The notes beneath the pieces are model-generated. The model had not been told where the DNA came from and ran no database searches. It saw only the letters and a list, made by a program, of their open reading frames with translations. From assembly GCA_019637645.1 (NCBI GenBank), contig JAHBVH010000112.1, positions 1-18,993 on the forward strand: a DNA stretch of 18,993 bases, in the 5' to 3' direction. The stretch comes from Caldilineaceae bacterium. GTDB lineage: Bacteria; Chloroflexota; Anaerolineae; Caldilineales; Caldilineaceae. Positions 6,548-15,311 of this stretch are shown here, in pieces. Position 1 is the stretch's first letter. Every line of letters begins with the position of its first letter. The position numbers and the translations under genes are program-made.

Positions 6548-8455
6548 ATGTCCAAATTTCGACGCCATTCGACTTTTCTGGGCCTGCTACTGGTATTTGC
6601 CTTGTTGGTAAGTGCCTGTGGCTCCAGCACACCCGCCGCCGCGCCTACGGCGACACCTGCTGCCTCCGCTGCTGAAGCAACTGCTACGGAAGAACCGGCT
6701 GCCGAAGCCACCACCGCCCCAGCCGAAGAAGCGACGGCTGCTCCTGCTGAAGAAACTGCCACAACGGATTATGCCAATGCTACCCGTGCTGAAACTGTCA
6801 TTTGGGATATCGACGGTGGCCGTGTGGCCGATCCCGAGTTGTGGAATCCCTTTGTCCCCGGCAACCGCCGCGATCATGGCTATCACCAGGCCGTGCTGGA
6901 ACCCCTCTTTATCCTGAACTATCAGACTGGCTCCATTGATCCCTGGTTGGGGGAGAGCTTCACCGCCAATGAGACCAATGATGTCTGGACGCTGAAATTG
7001 CGCGATGGGGTGACCTGGAGCGACGGGGTTGCCTTCACCGCAGACGATGTGGTCTTCACTATCCAAATGCTCATTGATAATGCCCCAGATCTGGGTGATT
7101 CCGCCTCCATGAAAGATTGGATTGCCAGCTTAGAAAAGATCGACGATCTGACGGTGCAATTCAACCTCACCCGCCCCAATCCGCGCTTCCAACTGGATTA
7201 CTTCTCGGTGCGCATTTGGGGCAGCGTCAACATTATGCCCAAGCACATTTGGGAAGGCCAAGACCCACTAACCTTTAAGTATTATGATCCGGCCCAAGGC
7301 TGGCCTGTTGGCACCGGCCCCTATAAGCTAGCCAGTGTCGGCCCGACCGAGTTCACCTATGTGCGTGATGACAACTGGTGGGGGGCCAAAACCGGCGTCT
7401 TCAACCTGCCTGCGCCCAAGAAATTGATCTGGACCTGGGCTGGCCCCGAAGAAACCCGTGCCGCGCTCATGGCCGATGGTAACTTAGATAGCCTAATGGA
7501 TATTACCTTGGGTGCCTTGCAAGCATTGCAGGCCAATAACCCCAATGTCATCACTTGGTTCACCGATATGCCCAAAGCTTGGGTACCGGATCCCTGCTCC
7601 CGCACCTTTATGGTCAATCACCTCGTCGAGCCGTGGAATGACAAGGAGATGCGCTGGGCATTGAACTATGCCATCGATCGCGATCAGATTGTCCAGATTG
7701 CCTACGAAGGCACCACCCTCAAATCGCGTCACTTCTTCCCCGCCTATCCGCCGCTAGACGCGCTGGTCGATAAAGCCATTGAAGCTGGGGCTTGGAATGT
7801 CGATCAACTCTGGACCTATGACCCCGCCAAAGCCAAAGAAATTATCGAATCCAAAGGCTATGTGTTGGGCAGCGATGGCTACTATGCCAAAGACGGCCAG
7901 CAATTAACGCTCGACATTACCACCCACGAAGCTTTTATCGAGAAGCAGCGCATTGCCGCGGTTTTGGTGGAAGAATTCCAAGCCATTGGCATCAATGCCA
8001 CCACGCGGAACGAAGCGGGCGGCACTTGGGGCGATAACCGCGCCTTTGGTGACTTTAATGCCCAAATGAACTGGGAAATGTGTGGTTCGGTCAATGAACC
8101 CTGGAACTCCAGCGACCGCGCCAACGTGCGTTGGACCAAGCCCCAAGGCGAACGGGCCGACGGCAACTATATGCGCTGGTCTGGTGAGGCTGCCGACCAA
8201 TACGGTGCGTTGATCGACGAAATGGGCACGCTACCGTTGGGCGATCCCAAGGTTGAAGAACTCTTTGTGGAAGCCTCACGTATCTTCTTTGACGAACTGC
8301 CCGTGATTCCCATCACCCAAGCCAAGAAGATTATCCCCTTCGACACCACCTACTGGACGGGCTGGCCCACCTTCGAGGATGATTACATCCATCCGCCGAC
8401 CTGGTGGCAACATACCCATATGATTCTCCAACATTTACAGCCAACTGCGAACTAA
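6548..8455 (+). CDS. ABC transporter substrate-binding lipoprotein, family 5 (Opp/Dpp-like)
   Basis: The 635-residue protein is the extracytoplasmic receptor of the importer encoded just downstream. A short signal peptide ends in the lipobox VSAC with Cys24. Residues 25-75 are an Ala/Thr/Pro/Glu-rich linker typical of Chloroflexota lipoproteins. From about residue 80 the sequence follows the bacterial extracellular solute-binding family 5 fold: an EPLFILN segment, a [14 protein letters not shown] block, FTADDVVFT, and the later [16 protein letters not shown] region. All are typical of OppA/DppA relatives. Members bind oligopeptides, nickel chelates or, in some thermophiles and soil bacteria, oligosaccharides, so the ligand is open. 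The ATG at 6548 has AAGGAG about 11 nt upstream. A 20-bp hairpin follows the stop and probably raises receptor expression relative to the permeases. Confidence 0.93.
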   Translation: MSKFRRHSTFLGLLLVFALLVSACGSSTPAAAPTATPAASAAEATATEEPAAEATTAPAEEATAAPAEETATTDYANATRAETVIWDIDGGRVADPELWNPFVPGNRRDHGYHQAVLEPLFILNYQTGSIDPWLGESFTANETNDVWTLKLRDGVTWSDGVAFTADDVVFTIQMLIDNAPDLGDSASMKDWIASLEKIDDLTVQFNLTRPNPRFQLDYFSVRIWGSVNIMPKHIWEGQDPLTFKYYDPAQGWPVGTGPYKLASVGPTEFTYVRDDNWWGAKTGVFNLPAPKKLIWTWAGPEETRAALMADGNLDSLMDITLGALQALQANNPNVITWFTDMPKAWVPDPCSRTFMVNHLVEPWNDKEMRWALNYAIDRDQIVQIAYEGTTLKSRHFFPAYPPLDALVDKAIEAGAWNVDQLWTYDPAKAKEIIESKGYVLGSDGYYAKDGQQLTLDITTHEAFIEKQRIAAVLVEEFQAIGINATTRNEAGGTWGDNRAFGDFNAQMNWEMCGSVNEPWNSSDRANVRWTKPQGERADGNYMRWSGEAADQYGALIDEMGTLPLGDPKVEELFVEASRIFFDELPVIPITQAKKIIPFDTTYWTGWPTFEDDYIHPPTWWQHTHMILQHLQPTAN

Positions 8456-8471
8456 TCGCTTGTTGTCTATG

Positions 8472-8518
8472 GACAACCATGGGCGCTGAGCCATCACTGC
8501 TGAGCGCCCATGGTTGTC
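8472..8518 (+). terminator. Long hairpin after the binding-protein gene (partial terminator/mRNA processing site)
   Basis: The arms at 8472-8491 and 8499-8518 pair over 20 positions with a single mismatch (8488/8502) and a 7-nt loop, starting 17 nt after the stop codon. No U-tract follows, so it more likely stabilises or attenuates than fully terminates. GTTGTC at 8462-8467 can instead pair with GACAAC at 8472-8477 (the base of the long stem), giving a competing small hairpin. Confidence 0.75.
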
Positions 8519-8597
8519 TACGCGACGGCTTGCAAAGCGTTGCCCACACCTGACCGGTTTTTATGCAGGTTAACCACAAAAATCGGCACCCGGAGCA

Positions 8598-8689
8598 CCA
8601 GGCTGAAGTCCTGGCGCTGCCACCAGCAACGCTGGCGAAAGCCCGCTGCCGCGGGCGTTGTACCTTAGCCCGGTGCTTCAGCGCCGGGC
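8598..8689. repeat. Cluster of four GC-rich stem-loops (REP-like extragenic palindromes)
   Basis: Four successive inverted repeats lie in the 339-bp gap between the binding-protein and first permease genes: CCAGG/CCTGG (8598-8614), CCAGC/GCTGG (8623-8635), GCCCGC/GCGGGC (8641-8656) and GCCCGGTGC/GCGCCGGGC (8668-8689, one G-T pair). The arrangement resembles repetitive extragenic palindrome clusters. The rest of the gap (8519-8597 and 8690-8794) holds nothing I recognise besides the ribosome site. Confidence 0.55.
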
Positions 8690-8794
8690 AGTCAGCATAT
8701 ACCGCAACAGTTTCGCAATCTTCATCAGGCTGCTTTACCCCGATGGTGGTACGCACCACGCTACGTACCAAACATGGAGAGGAGATAGAAGGGT

Positions 8795-9805
8795 ATGGCT
8801 GGATTAACGCCAGCATATGTTTTACGCCGCGTTGGTATGTGGCTGCTGACGATTTGGTTGGGGGCCACCATCATCTTTATCGTTCCCCGTTTAGCGCCCG
8901 GCGACCCCGTCGCGGCGATGGTGAGCCGGTTGAGCAATCAATCCGGCTATGTTGAAAATAGCACCGCCATGATCGAATCCTGGCGCGCCCGTTTTGGGCT
9001 CGATGGCCCCTGGTATGTACAGTATTTTAGCTATCTACGTAGTGTGCTCACCTTTGATCTTGGTTTCTCACTCGCTTCCTTCCCTAGCCGGGTCGATGAG
9101 CTTGTGCTACAAGCGTTACCCTGGACGCTGGGCTTGTTGTTGATCGCCACGATTCTCTCGTTTATCCTCGGCAACCTCATCGGCGCGCTGATGGCTTGGC
9201 GGCGTACACCGGCTTGGGTCCGCAACCTCTTGCCCTTAACTTTGATCTTTACCTCGATTCCCTTCTTTATGTTGGGGATCTTGTTAATCTATTTATTTGC
9301 CTTTGATCTCCGTTGGTTTCCCCCCTCGGGGGCCTACCACAGCAGTATCCCCGTGGGCTGGAGTTGGGCCTTTATCAAAAGCTTGATCCACTATGGCACC
9401 TTGCCTGCCCTCTCCATCATCATCACTTCCATGGGCCTCTGGGCATTGGGGATGCGCGGCATGATGATTACCAATGACGGTGAAGATTATATGATCCTTG
9501 CCGAAGCCAAAGGCCTACGACCACGCCGCGTCTTCTGGTTCTATGATGTGCGTAACTCGATCTTGCCACAAGTGACAGCCTTGGCGCTGAGTCTGGGTGC
9601 TATCGCGGGTGGCTCTACCTTGGTCGAGTACATCTTTGCCTATCCGGGCATGGGTTATTTGCTCTATCTCGGCATTGTCAACACCGACTATACCTTGATC
9701 CAAGGCATTGTCTTCATCTTGATCGTGGGAACGGCCACCGCGGTCCTCATTTTGGACCTGCTGTATCCTCTCATTGACCCACGCATTACCTTTGGGGGGG
9801 GCTAA
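8795..9805 (+). CDS. ABC transporter permease, DppB/OppB-like
   Basis: The 336-residue integral membrane protein has about six membrane segments, the first at residues 12-31. It carries the typical N-terminal LAPGDPVAAMVS block of the DppB/OppB group. The cytoplasmic EAA coupling loop, which docks on the ATPases, reads EDYMILAEAKGLRPRRV (about 230-246). The C-terminal VEYIFAYPGMGYLL and DLLYPLIDPR blocks are also standard. It forms half of the channel with the next gene's product. The ATG at 8795 is preceded by GGAGA at acceptable spacing. The next gene begins 3 nt after the stop. Confidence 0.93.
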   Translation: MAGLTPAYVLRRVGMWLLTIWLGATIIFIVPRLAPGDPVAAMVSRLSNQSGYVENSTAMIESWRARFGLDGPWYVQYFSYLRSVLTFDLGFSLASFPSRVDELVLQALPWTLGLLLIATILSFILGNLIGALMAWRRTPAWVRNLLPLTLIFTSIPFFMLGILLIYLFAFDLRWFPPSGAYHSSIPVGWSWAFIKSLIHYGTLPALSIIITSMGLWALGMRGMMITNDGEDYMILAEAKGLRPRRVFWFYDVRNSILPQVTALALSLGAIAGGSTLVEYIFAYPGMGYLLYLGIVNTDYTLIQGIVFILIVGTATAVLILDLLYPLIDPRITFGGG

Positions 9806-9808
9806 CCT

Positions 9809-11065
9809 ATGGCAACTACTACGGCCACCGCGGCCCAACGTGAAACCCCGCGTAAATCTACCTGGAACCGCTGGGACTCTCCCTGGCTCAACCCGAAATT
9901 TATTGCCGGACTCTCTATGGTGCTCTTTGTGGCGCTGATGGGGGTCATTGGGCCTTTTTTCTGGAATACGGATCTGGCGCGGGTGGCTAGCTCGCCTCAG
10001 AATCTGCCCCCGCCTTGGGCTGGCTACGATTTTATTGTGGCGGAAAATGTGCCAGTGGTTAACCCGAATGCCACTCCTGGCCGCGCCCCGGCGAATAGCA
10101 ATGCCGCGACGAACAGCACCCCAGCTAGCGTGGCAACGCCACGTAGCCACTCGATTACGGGGGGCAATCCTTTTGCCACAGCCGCGGCCACCAGTGCCAG
10201 CACGCGGAGTGGTTCCCTCACCGGTGGCAACCCCTTCGCCCAAGCCACACCGGCCAGCAACGCCGCCACCACGGGCACGGCGGCGGACACGACTGCCGCG
10301 CCCACGGTGGCGCCGCAAGCTACCCCACGGCCTGTTTCCAATAATCCCTTTGGCTTTGGGATGCCCAGCTGGGAGCATCCCCTGGGCACCGAAAGCAATG
10401 GCCGTGATATGTTGGCCGTCTTAATTGTCGGCGCACCACGCTCATTGCGCGTCGGGTTGATTGCGGCAGGCATTGGCATGTTGGTGGGCGTCTTCCTGGG
10501 CTTCTCGGCAGGCTTTCTCGGTGGTTGGGTCGATCATGTGATCCGCACCTTGTCCGATGCGGTGATCACGATTCCGTCGTTGGCGGTTTTGATTGTCATC
10601 TCTGCCTATGTGCGCTCGGTCAGTGTCGAGAATATGGCGCTGCTCCTGGCGCTCTTTGCTTGGCCGGGGCCGACCCGCCTGATCCGCGCCCAAGTGCTCA
10701 CCATGCGGGAACGGGGCTATGTCCAAATGGCGCGTCTTTCGGGCGCTTCGCCCTTTGACATTATGTTCCGCGAGATGATGCCGAATCTCTTACCCTACCT
10801 GGCCTCGAGCTTTACGGGGAATGTCTCTGGTGCGATTTTGGCGGCTACGGGTTTGGAAGCCTTGGGGCTTGGCCCCACACGGATTCCCACCCTGGGCATG
10901 ACTATTTTCTATGCCATCCGTGCCGCGGCCATTTTGCGCGAAATGTGGTGGTGGTGGGGGCTGCCCATTGCTATTTTGGTCATCATCTTTAGTGGTCTCT
11001 TTTTGATGACAGTCGGTCTTGATGAGATTGCCAATCCCCGCCTGAGAGGAGCCAAGGCCCAATGA
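9809..11065 (+). CDS. ABC transporter permease, DppC/OppC-like, with a long low-complexity insertion
   Basis: The 418-residue protein is the second channel half but is about 100 residues longer than usual for this family (about 300). After a cytoplasmic N-terminus and membrane segment 1 (31-52), a normal DppC would pass within 20-40 residues to the HPLGTD-GRD block. Here that block (EHPLGTESNGRD, 189-200) comes only after an Ala/Thr/Asn/Pro-rich stretch at about 81-185, which should face outward. Inside it, SITGGNPFA (115-123) and SLTGGNPFA (136-144) are near-identical, with a third partial copy NNPFGFG (178-184). The remaining five membrane segments and the EAA loop (about 300-329) are intact, so the channel should work. 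It overlaps the next gene by 4 nt (ATGA). Confidence 0.92.
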   Translation: MATTTATAAQRETPRKSTWNRWDSPWLNPKFIAGLSMVLFVALMGVIGPFFWNTDLARVASSPQNLPPPWAGYDFIVAENVPVVNPNATPGRAPANSNAATNSTPASVATPRSHSITGGNPFATAAATSASTRSGSLTGGNPFAQATPASNAATTGTAADTTAAPTVAPQATPRPVSNNPFGFGMPSWEHPLGTESNGRDMLAVLIVGAPRSLRVGLIAAGIGMLVGVFLGFSAGFLGGWVDHVIRTLSDAVITIPSLAVLIVISAYVRSVSVENMALLLALFAWPGPTRLIRAQVLTMRERGYVQMARLSGASPFDIMFREMMPNLLPYLASSFTGNVSGAILAATGLEALGLGPTRIPTLGMTIFYAIRAAAILREMWWWWGLPIAILVIIFSGLFLMTVGLDEIANPRLRGAKAQ

Positions 11066-12096
11066 CGGCTGCACAACAATCTGCTCACTCCTTATCGACA
11101 ACCTCTCCTGTTGGCACCCTGCCAAAGAGCCCAACAGAGCAAGCAGTGGTTCTGGATGTCAAAAACCTTAAAGTCTATTACCAAACGCCCACCGGCGATG
11201 TCCGCGCCGTGGATGATATTAGCTTTCAGATCTATGAAGGTGAAATTGTTGGTCTGGTGGGTGAATCGGGCTGTGGCAAGACGACAACCGCCATGGCGAT
11301 TCTGCGCCTGGTCCAGCCGCCGGGGCGCATCACCGGCGGCACCATCATGCTAGATGGCGTCGATATCGCTTCCTTACCTGATCGTGAATTGCGCGATGTC
11401 CGTTGGCGGAGTTTGGCGTTAATCCCCCAAGGGGCGATGAACTCGCTTAATCCGGTTATGCGCATTAGCCGTCAGATTGCCGATGTGATTGAAACCCACG
11501 AAGGTCGGCAAGCGGGCAAGGCGCTCAAGGAACGCATCTTCAATCTGTTGCGCATGGTGGGGCTGCCGACGCGGGTCTATGATATGTATCCCCATGAGCT
11601 GAGCGGTGGCATGAAACAGCGGGTCTGTATTGCCATGGCTGTGGCACTCAACCCACCTTTGGTCATTGCCGATGAGCCGACGAGCGCGCTGGATGTGATC
11701 GTCCAGCGGGTCGTGGCTCAGAATCTGCTCGATATCAAAGCACGGCTGGGTGTTTCGATGATCGTCATCGGCCATGATATGGGCCTAATGGCGCAGTTGG
11801 CGGATCGGGTCGCGGTGATGTACGCCGGCCACATGGTGGAAATTTCGCCGGTGCGCCAGCTCTATGCCCAACCCATGCACCCTTACACCCAACTGTTGAT
11901 CGAAGCGATTCCCTCGATCAAGGAGCGCAAACCGCTCAAGATCACCGAAGGCATTACCCATGATCTGCGTAATCCACCCCCTGGCTGTATCTTCCAAGCG
12001 CGTTGCCCGCATGTGATGGCTATTTGCCGCCAAGTGCGCCCGCCGTTGAAAGAACATTCGCCCAGACAACAAGTTGCTTGTCATCTTTATGAGTAG
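11062..12096 (+). CDS. ABC transporter ATP-binding protein, DppD/OppD-like
   Basis: The 344-residue ATPase powers the importer. Walker A is GESGCGKT (67-74), the Q-loop is Gln123, the signature is LSGGM (180-184), Walker B is LVIADEP (200-206) with catalytic Glu205, and the switch histidine is His238. The C-terminal oligopeptide-transporter extension has four cysteines (309, 315, 322, 340) in the spacing known to hold an iron-sulfur cluster in related DppD proteins. The first 25 residues are a Ser/Thr/Pro-rich tail absent from most relatives. Its ATG overlaps the stop of the permease gene, and the next ATPase begins 6 nt after its stop. Confidence 0.94.
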   Translation: MTAAQQSAHSLSTTSPVGTLPKSPTEQAVVLDVKNLKVYYQTPTGDVRAVDDISFQIYEGEIVGLVGESGCGKTTTAMAILRLVQPPGRITGGTIMLDGVDIASLPDRELRDVRWRSLALIPQGAMNSLNPVMRISRQIADVIETHEGRQAGKALKERIFNLLRMVGLPTRVYDMYPHELSGGMKQRVCIAMAVALNPPLVIADEPTSALDVIVQRVVAQNLLDIKARLGVSMIVIGHDMGLMAQLADRVAVMYAGHMVEISPVRQLYAQPMHPYTQLLIEAIPSIKERKPLKITEGITHDLRNPPPGCIFQARCPHVMAICRQVRPPLKEHSPRQQVACHLYE

Positions 12097-12102
12097 CCGC
12101 TT

Positions 12103-13092
12103 ATGAGTACACCTTTGTTAGAAATTCGGAACGCAACCAAAATTTATGGCGGCGGCTTTCTCAGTCGTCGGGTCACGGTGGCGTTACAGGATTATAATTT
12201 GACGATCCAAGATCGGCCTGCCACCATCACCACCATCGCCGGGGAAAGTGGCAGCGGGAAATCGACCTTGGCTAATCTCGTTCTTGGTTTTACCAAGATC
12301 TCGTCCGGTCAGATCGCGTATAAAGGCGTGGACCTTGCAGTGATGGATAGCCAGCAGCAACTGGCCTATCGGCGCGAGGTGCAGGCCATCTTTCAAGATC
12401 CCTACGCCGTCTACAACCCCTTTTACCGTGTCAAGCATGTCTTTGATCTGGTGCTCAATAACTTTAAGCTGGCGCGTAACAAAGCGGAGGCCCGCGATCT
12501 GATCGAAGACGCGCTCAATGTGGTGGGGTTGCGTGGGCAGGAAGTGCTGGAGAAATATCCGCACCAACTGAGTGGCGGCCAGCGGCAACGCATGATGGTG
12601 GCGCGGGCCTATTTACTCAAGCCGCGGTTGATTGTGGCCGATGAGCCCGTTTCAATGGTAGATGCTTCGCTCCGGGCTATGATCTTAGATTTGATGCTCA
12701 AGCTGCGCGATGAACATCACATTTCGTTTCTCTATATTACCCATGATCTGAGTACCGCCTATCAGATTGGCGACCAGATCTACCTGCTCTATCAAGGTGC
12801 GATCGCCGAACGGGGCGATACCCGCCAGGTGATCGAAAACCCCAAACATCCCTACGTCCAACTCCTGATCGACTCGATTCCGGTGCCTGATCCTACTGTG
12901 CGCTGGGGTGGCGAAAGTGTGGTTTCGTTAGACGACGAGCAGATGCGGGTCAACGCGGCCAGTGGTTGTCGCTTCTATCATCGCTGCCCTCACCACATGG
13001 ATCGTTGTCTAGCGCAGCGACCCCCCCTCTACACCGTCAACAATAACGGCCACGAAGCAGCCTGTTATTTGTACGACGAGGGTCAAGTCTAA
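12103..13092 (+). CDS. ABC transporter ATP-binding protein, DppF/OppF-like
   Basis: The 329-residue partner ATPase completes the heterodimeric motor. Walker A is GESGSGKS (47-54), the Q-loop is Gln98, the signature LSGGQ (156-160), and Walker B LIVADEP (176-182) with Glu181, followed by the SMVDAS D-loop typical of this subgroup. The switch is His214. The C-terminal extension again has four cysteines (289, 295, 302, 321). It is the last gene of the operon, stops at 13092 and is followed by a strong hairpin. No regulator gene is fused or adjacent. Confidence 0.94.
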   Translation: MSTPLLEIRNATKIYGGGFLSRRVTVALQDYNLTIQDRPATITTIAGESGSGKSTLANLVLGFTKISSGQIAYKGVDLAVMDSQQQLAYRREVQAIFQDPYAVYNPFYRVKHVFDLVLNNFKLARNKAEARDLIEDALNVVGLRGQEVLEKYPHQLSGGQRQRMMVARAYLLKPRLIVADEPVSMVDASLRAMILDLMLKLRDEHHISFLYITHDLSTAYQIGDQIYLLYQGAIAERGDTRQVIENPKHPYVQLLIDSIPVPDPTVRWGGESVVSLDDEQMRVNAASGCRFYHRCPHHMDRCLAQRPPLYTVNNNGHEAACYLYDEGQV

Positions 13093-13127
13093 AAAGAAAA
13101 GGACACGTGCCCGAGTAAGGGGCTCCC

Positions 13128-13171
13128 GCCGCGGAACAACGCAGATTTCTTTATCTGCGTTGCTCCGCGGC
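13128..13171. terminator. Bidirectional terminator hairpin between convergent genes
   Basis: A 19-bp stem (13128-13146 with 13153-13171, one mismatch) closes a 6-nt loop, TTCTTT. A-rich sequence (13091-13100) lies before it and a T-rich stretch (13181-13200) after it, so it can serve the importer operon on the plus strand and the oxidoreductase gene on the minus strand. Confidence 0.85.
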
Positions 13172-13198
13172 AATCCGCGTCCTCTCTTTTGGTTTCCC

Positions 13199-14263
13199 TT
13201 ACAGCGTTAGCTTGACTTCGCCGCTACTCTTTTGGCTGCGGTAAATCCCATCCAAAATCGAAAGCACTTGCAAGGAGTTTTCGGCGGGCACCGGAGAAGG
13301 CGCCCCTTCGGCCACGGCACGCGCAAACTCCACACATTCCAACGCATGGGGTTCCATGGGGTCTTTGGTCAGTTGCAGCGTCCGGTTGTAGAGTTGGCGG
13401 GTTTCATAGTTCGAGGAGAGGAAATCCGCTTTGGGCCAATGGGCACCCCCACCGGTGCCATAGAGCCAGATCTGCATATCTTCCCCTTGAATGTCGTGGT
13501 GGAGTAGCCAACTGACCTCCAAGACCAGGGTCGCCCCATTCTCGAAGCGAACAAAGGCGGCGGCAAAATCCTCGACATCCCAGTCGGTCGTATCGAGCGC
13601 CGTGCCATTCCACGCGGCGAACTGACCGGGCAAATGGGCCAACGGCGCTTTCGCCACCCCCGTCACCACCGCGGGTTGGGGATTGCCCATGAGCCACAGC
13701 GTTAGGTCGAGCACATGGACGCCAATGTCAATACAAGGGCCGCCGCCGCTGTGCTTTTTCTGATAGAAGGTGGGCGAGGGGATAAAGCCATTGCGGCGCA
13801 TCATCCAACTGCGGGCGTGATAAATATCGCCGAGCGTACCGGTGCTGATCTCGCGTTTCATAGCTTGGGAGTTGCCCTTAAAGCGGAAATGCTGGGCGGT
13901 CATCAACAGTTTGCCGGCCCGATCGCGGGCCGCGATCATCTGCTTGATCTCGCCAGGCGTGGGGGCTAGTGGCTTTTCACAAATGACATGTTTGCCAGCT
14001 TCCAACGCGGCAATCGCTAGCGGGGCATGGTACATATTCGGTGTGCAGATATCAATAATGTCAATATCGGGATCGCGGAAGAGCTCGGCAGGATCCGCCA
14101 CCAAGCGCGTGACGCCATGTTGGCGGCCCCAATCGCCGAGTGCCTTGCCATTAATATCGCTACCCGCGATCACTTCGGCATGTTCCGAGGCGGCCCACCC
14201 TGGCATATGGGTCCGCGCAATCCCGCCGATGCCAACTACACCTACTTTTAACGTCTTACTCAC
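13199..14263 (-). CDS. GFO/IDH/MocA-family oxidoreductase
   Basis: The 354-residue NAD(P)-dependent oxidoreductase acts on sugars, inositols or their derivatives. The N-terminal Rossmann loop reads GIGGIA (11-16), CEKPLA carries the family EKP motif (96-98), and the catalytic pair lies in GGGPCIDIGVH (Asp179 and His183). Length and domain order are normal. Translation starts at GTG (14263) with GGGAGA eight bases upstream. It is last in a three-gene minus-strand run and converges on the importer operon, a frequent partnership for carbohydrate uptake loci. Substrate cannot be told from sequence. Confidence 0.9.
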   Translation of the reverse strand: MSKTLKVGVVGIGGIARTHMPGWAASEHAEVIAGSDINGKALGDWGRQHGVTRLVADPAELFRDPDIDIIDICTPNMYHAPLAIAALEAGKHVICEKPLAPTPGEIKQMIAARDRAGKLLMTAQHFRFKGNSQAMKREISTGTLGDIYHARSWMMRRNGFIPSPTFYQKKHSGGGPCIDIGVHVLDLTLWLMGNPQPAVVTGVAKAPLAHLPGQFAAWNGTALDTTDWDVEDFAAAFVRFENGATLVLEVSWLLHHDIQGEDMQIWLYGTGGGAHWPKADFLSSNYETRQLYNRTLQLTKDPMEPHALECVEFARAVAEGAPSPVPAENSLQVLSILDGIYRSQKSSGEVKLTL

Positions 14264-14322
14264 GAAAGTTCTCCCTTGGTTTGAAATAGATTAGAAGTTA
14301 CGCCGTTGATCAGTGGGACCAG

Positions 14323-14355
14323 AGACCAGACAGGTTTGGAAAACCTGTCTGGTCT
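14323..14355. repeat. Perfect 15-bp hairpin, second copy of the dispersed hairpin family
   Basis: AGACCAGACAGGTTT (14323-14337) pairs without mismatch with 14341-14355 around a GGA loop. An outer inverted pair, GTTACGC (14297-14303) and GCGTAAC (14365-14371), surrounds it, giving a roughly 75-bp MITE-like layout. It lies between the alpha/beta hydrolase stop and the oxidoreductase start (minus strand), so it may also weaken read-through. Confidence 0.7.
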
Positions 14356-14405
14356 GGCCCAAGTGCGTAACGCCTATAGATAAGGTATCGATAAGCTTTG
14401 TGGCG

Positions 14406-15224
14406 TTAGGATAAGCGTGCCAAAAAGGGCTGGACTACCGCAACAAAGGCGTCGAATTGTTCGCGCCGAATATTATGCCCGGCCCCGGCAAGCGTCACCA
14501 CTTCGACCCGGGGATTGAGCGCCGCGACCTGCTGGGCTGTGCTCGGCTCAACAATGGCACCGGCACTGTGATCTGCCGTGATCAGGAGCGTTGGGCATTG
14601 GATGGCGGGGACGACTTCCTGCCAGGGGATGGAAGGATAGATGGCATAGTCGAGGGCCTGGGGTTCGACTTGGTGTTTGGCGGGCGCCCATTGATCGAAC
14701 TCGGCGTCGGACCATGTCAGATTACGTTGCCGAGCATTGGCGAGCAACTGCTCCAACGAACGCTCCCGGTTGGCCCGCGTCTCCCCGCGCCACTGCTCGG
14801 CCTGGACGCGCCGTTCTTCGGTGAGCGGCGCGGGCGCTTGGGCCCGCCACGGCGGATCTTCCAACACCAGGCCACGGAGCAGATCAGGATAGCTGGCTGC
14901 GAGTTGGGCACCCGTGCCACCGCCCATGGAATGACCAATCAAGGCCGGTTGATCCAGCTTCAACTGTTGAATCAGGCCCGCATAGTCCGCGGCGTGGTCG
15001 GCATTGGTGTAGCCCTGGGTTGGGGCCGCGGACCAACCATGGCCGCGCGCATCGACCATAATGCAGTCATAATCGGCTTCTAAGTGGCGCACGAGGGGAG
15101 CCCAACAGAGGCCATTGTCGGTGAGCCCATGCGCGAAGACCAGCGGTGGTTTGGCCCCGCCGGTGCGATAATAGTGGATGTAAAGACCGTTCACGTTGAC
15201 GCTACTTGCGCTCCAACGAGCCAT
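14406..15224 (-). CDS. Alpha/beta hydrolase
   Basis: The 272-residue protein is a standard alpha/beta-hydrolase fold enzyme. The oxyanion region is HG at 32-33, the nucleophile elbow GHSMG has Ser99, the acid is Asp218 (LLITADHSAG), and the base is His250 (GAGHNI). The family includes esterases, lactonases, C-C hydrolases and haloperoxidase-like enzymes, and nothing here fixes the substrate; the block GHGWSAAP (61-68) is common to many. I chose the ATG at 15224, preceded by GAGAGGA. A longer frame begins at TTG 15299 but runs through a 12-bp tandem duplication and adds no conserved sequence. It sits 87 nt after the upstream oxidoreductase, probably co-transcribed. Confidence 0.88.
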   Translation of the reverse strand: MARWSASSVNVNGLYIHYYRTGGAKPPLVFAHGLTDNGLCWAPLVRHLEADYDCIMVDARGHGWSAAPTQGYTNADHAADYAGLIQQLKLDQPALIGHSMGGGTGAQLAASYPDLLRGLVLEDPPWRAQAPAPLTEERRVQAEQWRGETRANRERSLEQLLANARQRNLTWSDAEFDQWAPAKHQVEPQALDYAIYPSIPWQEVVPAIQCPTLLITADHSAGAIVEPSTAQQVAALNPRVEVVTLAGAGHNIRREQFDAFVAVVQPFLARLS

Positions 15225-15267
15225 AAGGACTTTCCTCTCTATACTGGCATGTCGATGAACAGCGACC

Positions 15268-15291
15268 CAGTGCGAGCTGCAGTGCGAGCTG
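15268..15291. repeat. Perfect 12-bp tandem duplication
   Basis: CAGTGCGAGCTG occurs twice head to tail at 15268-15279 and 15280-15291. It is in the 87-bp gap between two minus-strand genes, just upstream of the hydrolase start. Probably a slippage product. Confidence 0.85.
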
Positions 15292-15311
15292 TTCGCCAAG
15301 GTCGCTGTGAG

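Noticed and set aside
8598..8689. tRNA or structured RNA gene in the receptor-permease gap
   Set aside because: The stem-loops do not form a cloverleaf and no anticodon arm or CCA end could be placed; they read as REP-like repeats.
9515..10378. 287-codon reverse-strand frame under the permease genes
   Set aside because: Arg/Gly-rich shadow of two clearly conserved permease genes, with no family signature.
14297..14371. Complete insertion sequence
   Set aside because: Inverted ends and a central palindrome are present, but at 75 bp there is no room for a transposase and no target duplication could be seen.
15225..15299. TTG start for the alpha/beta hydrolase
   Set aside because: It crosses a 12-bp tandem duplication and lacks a ribosome site; the ATG at 15224 has both context and fit.
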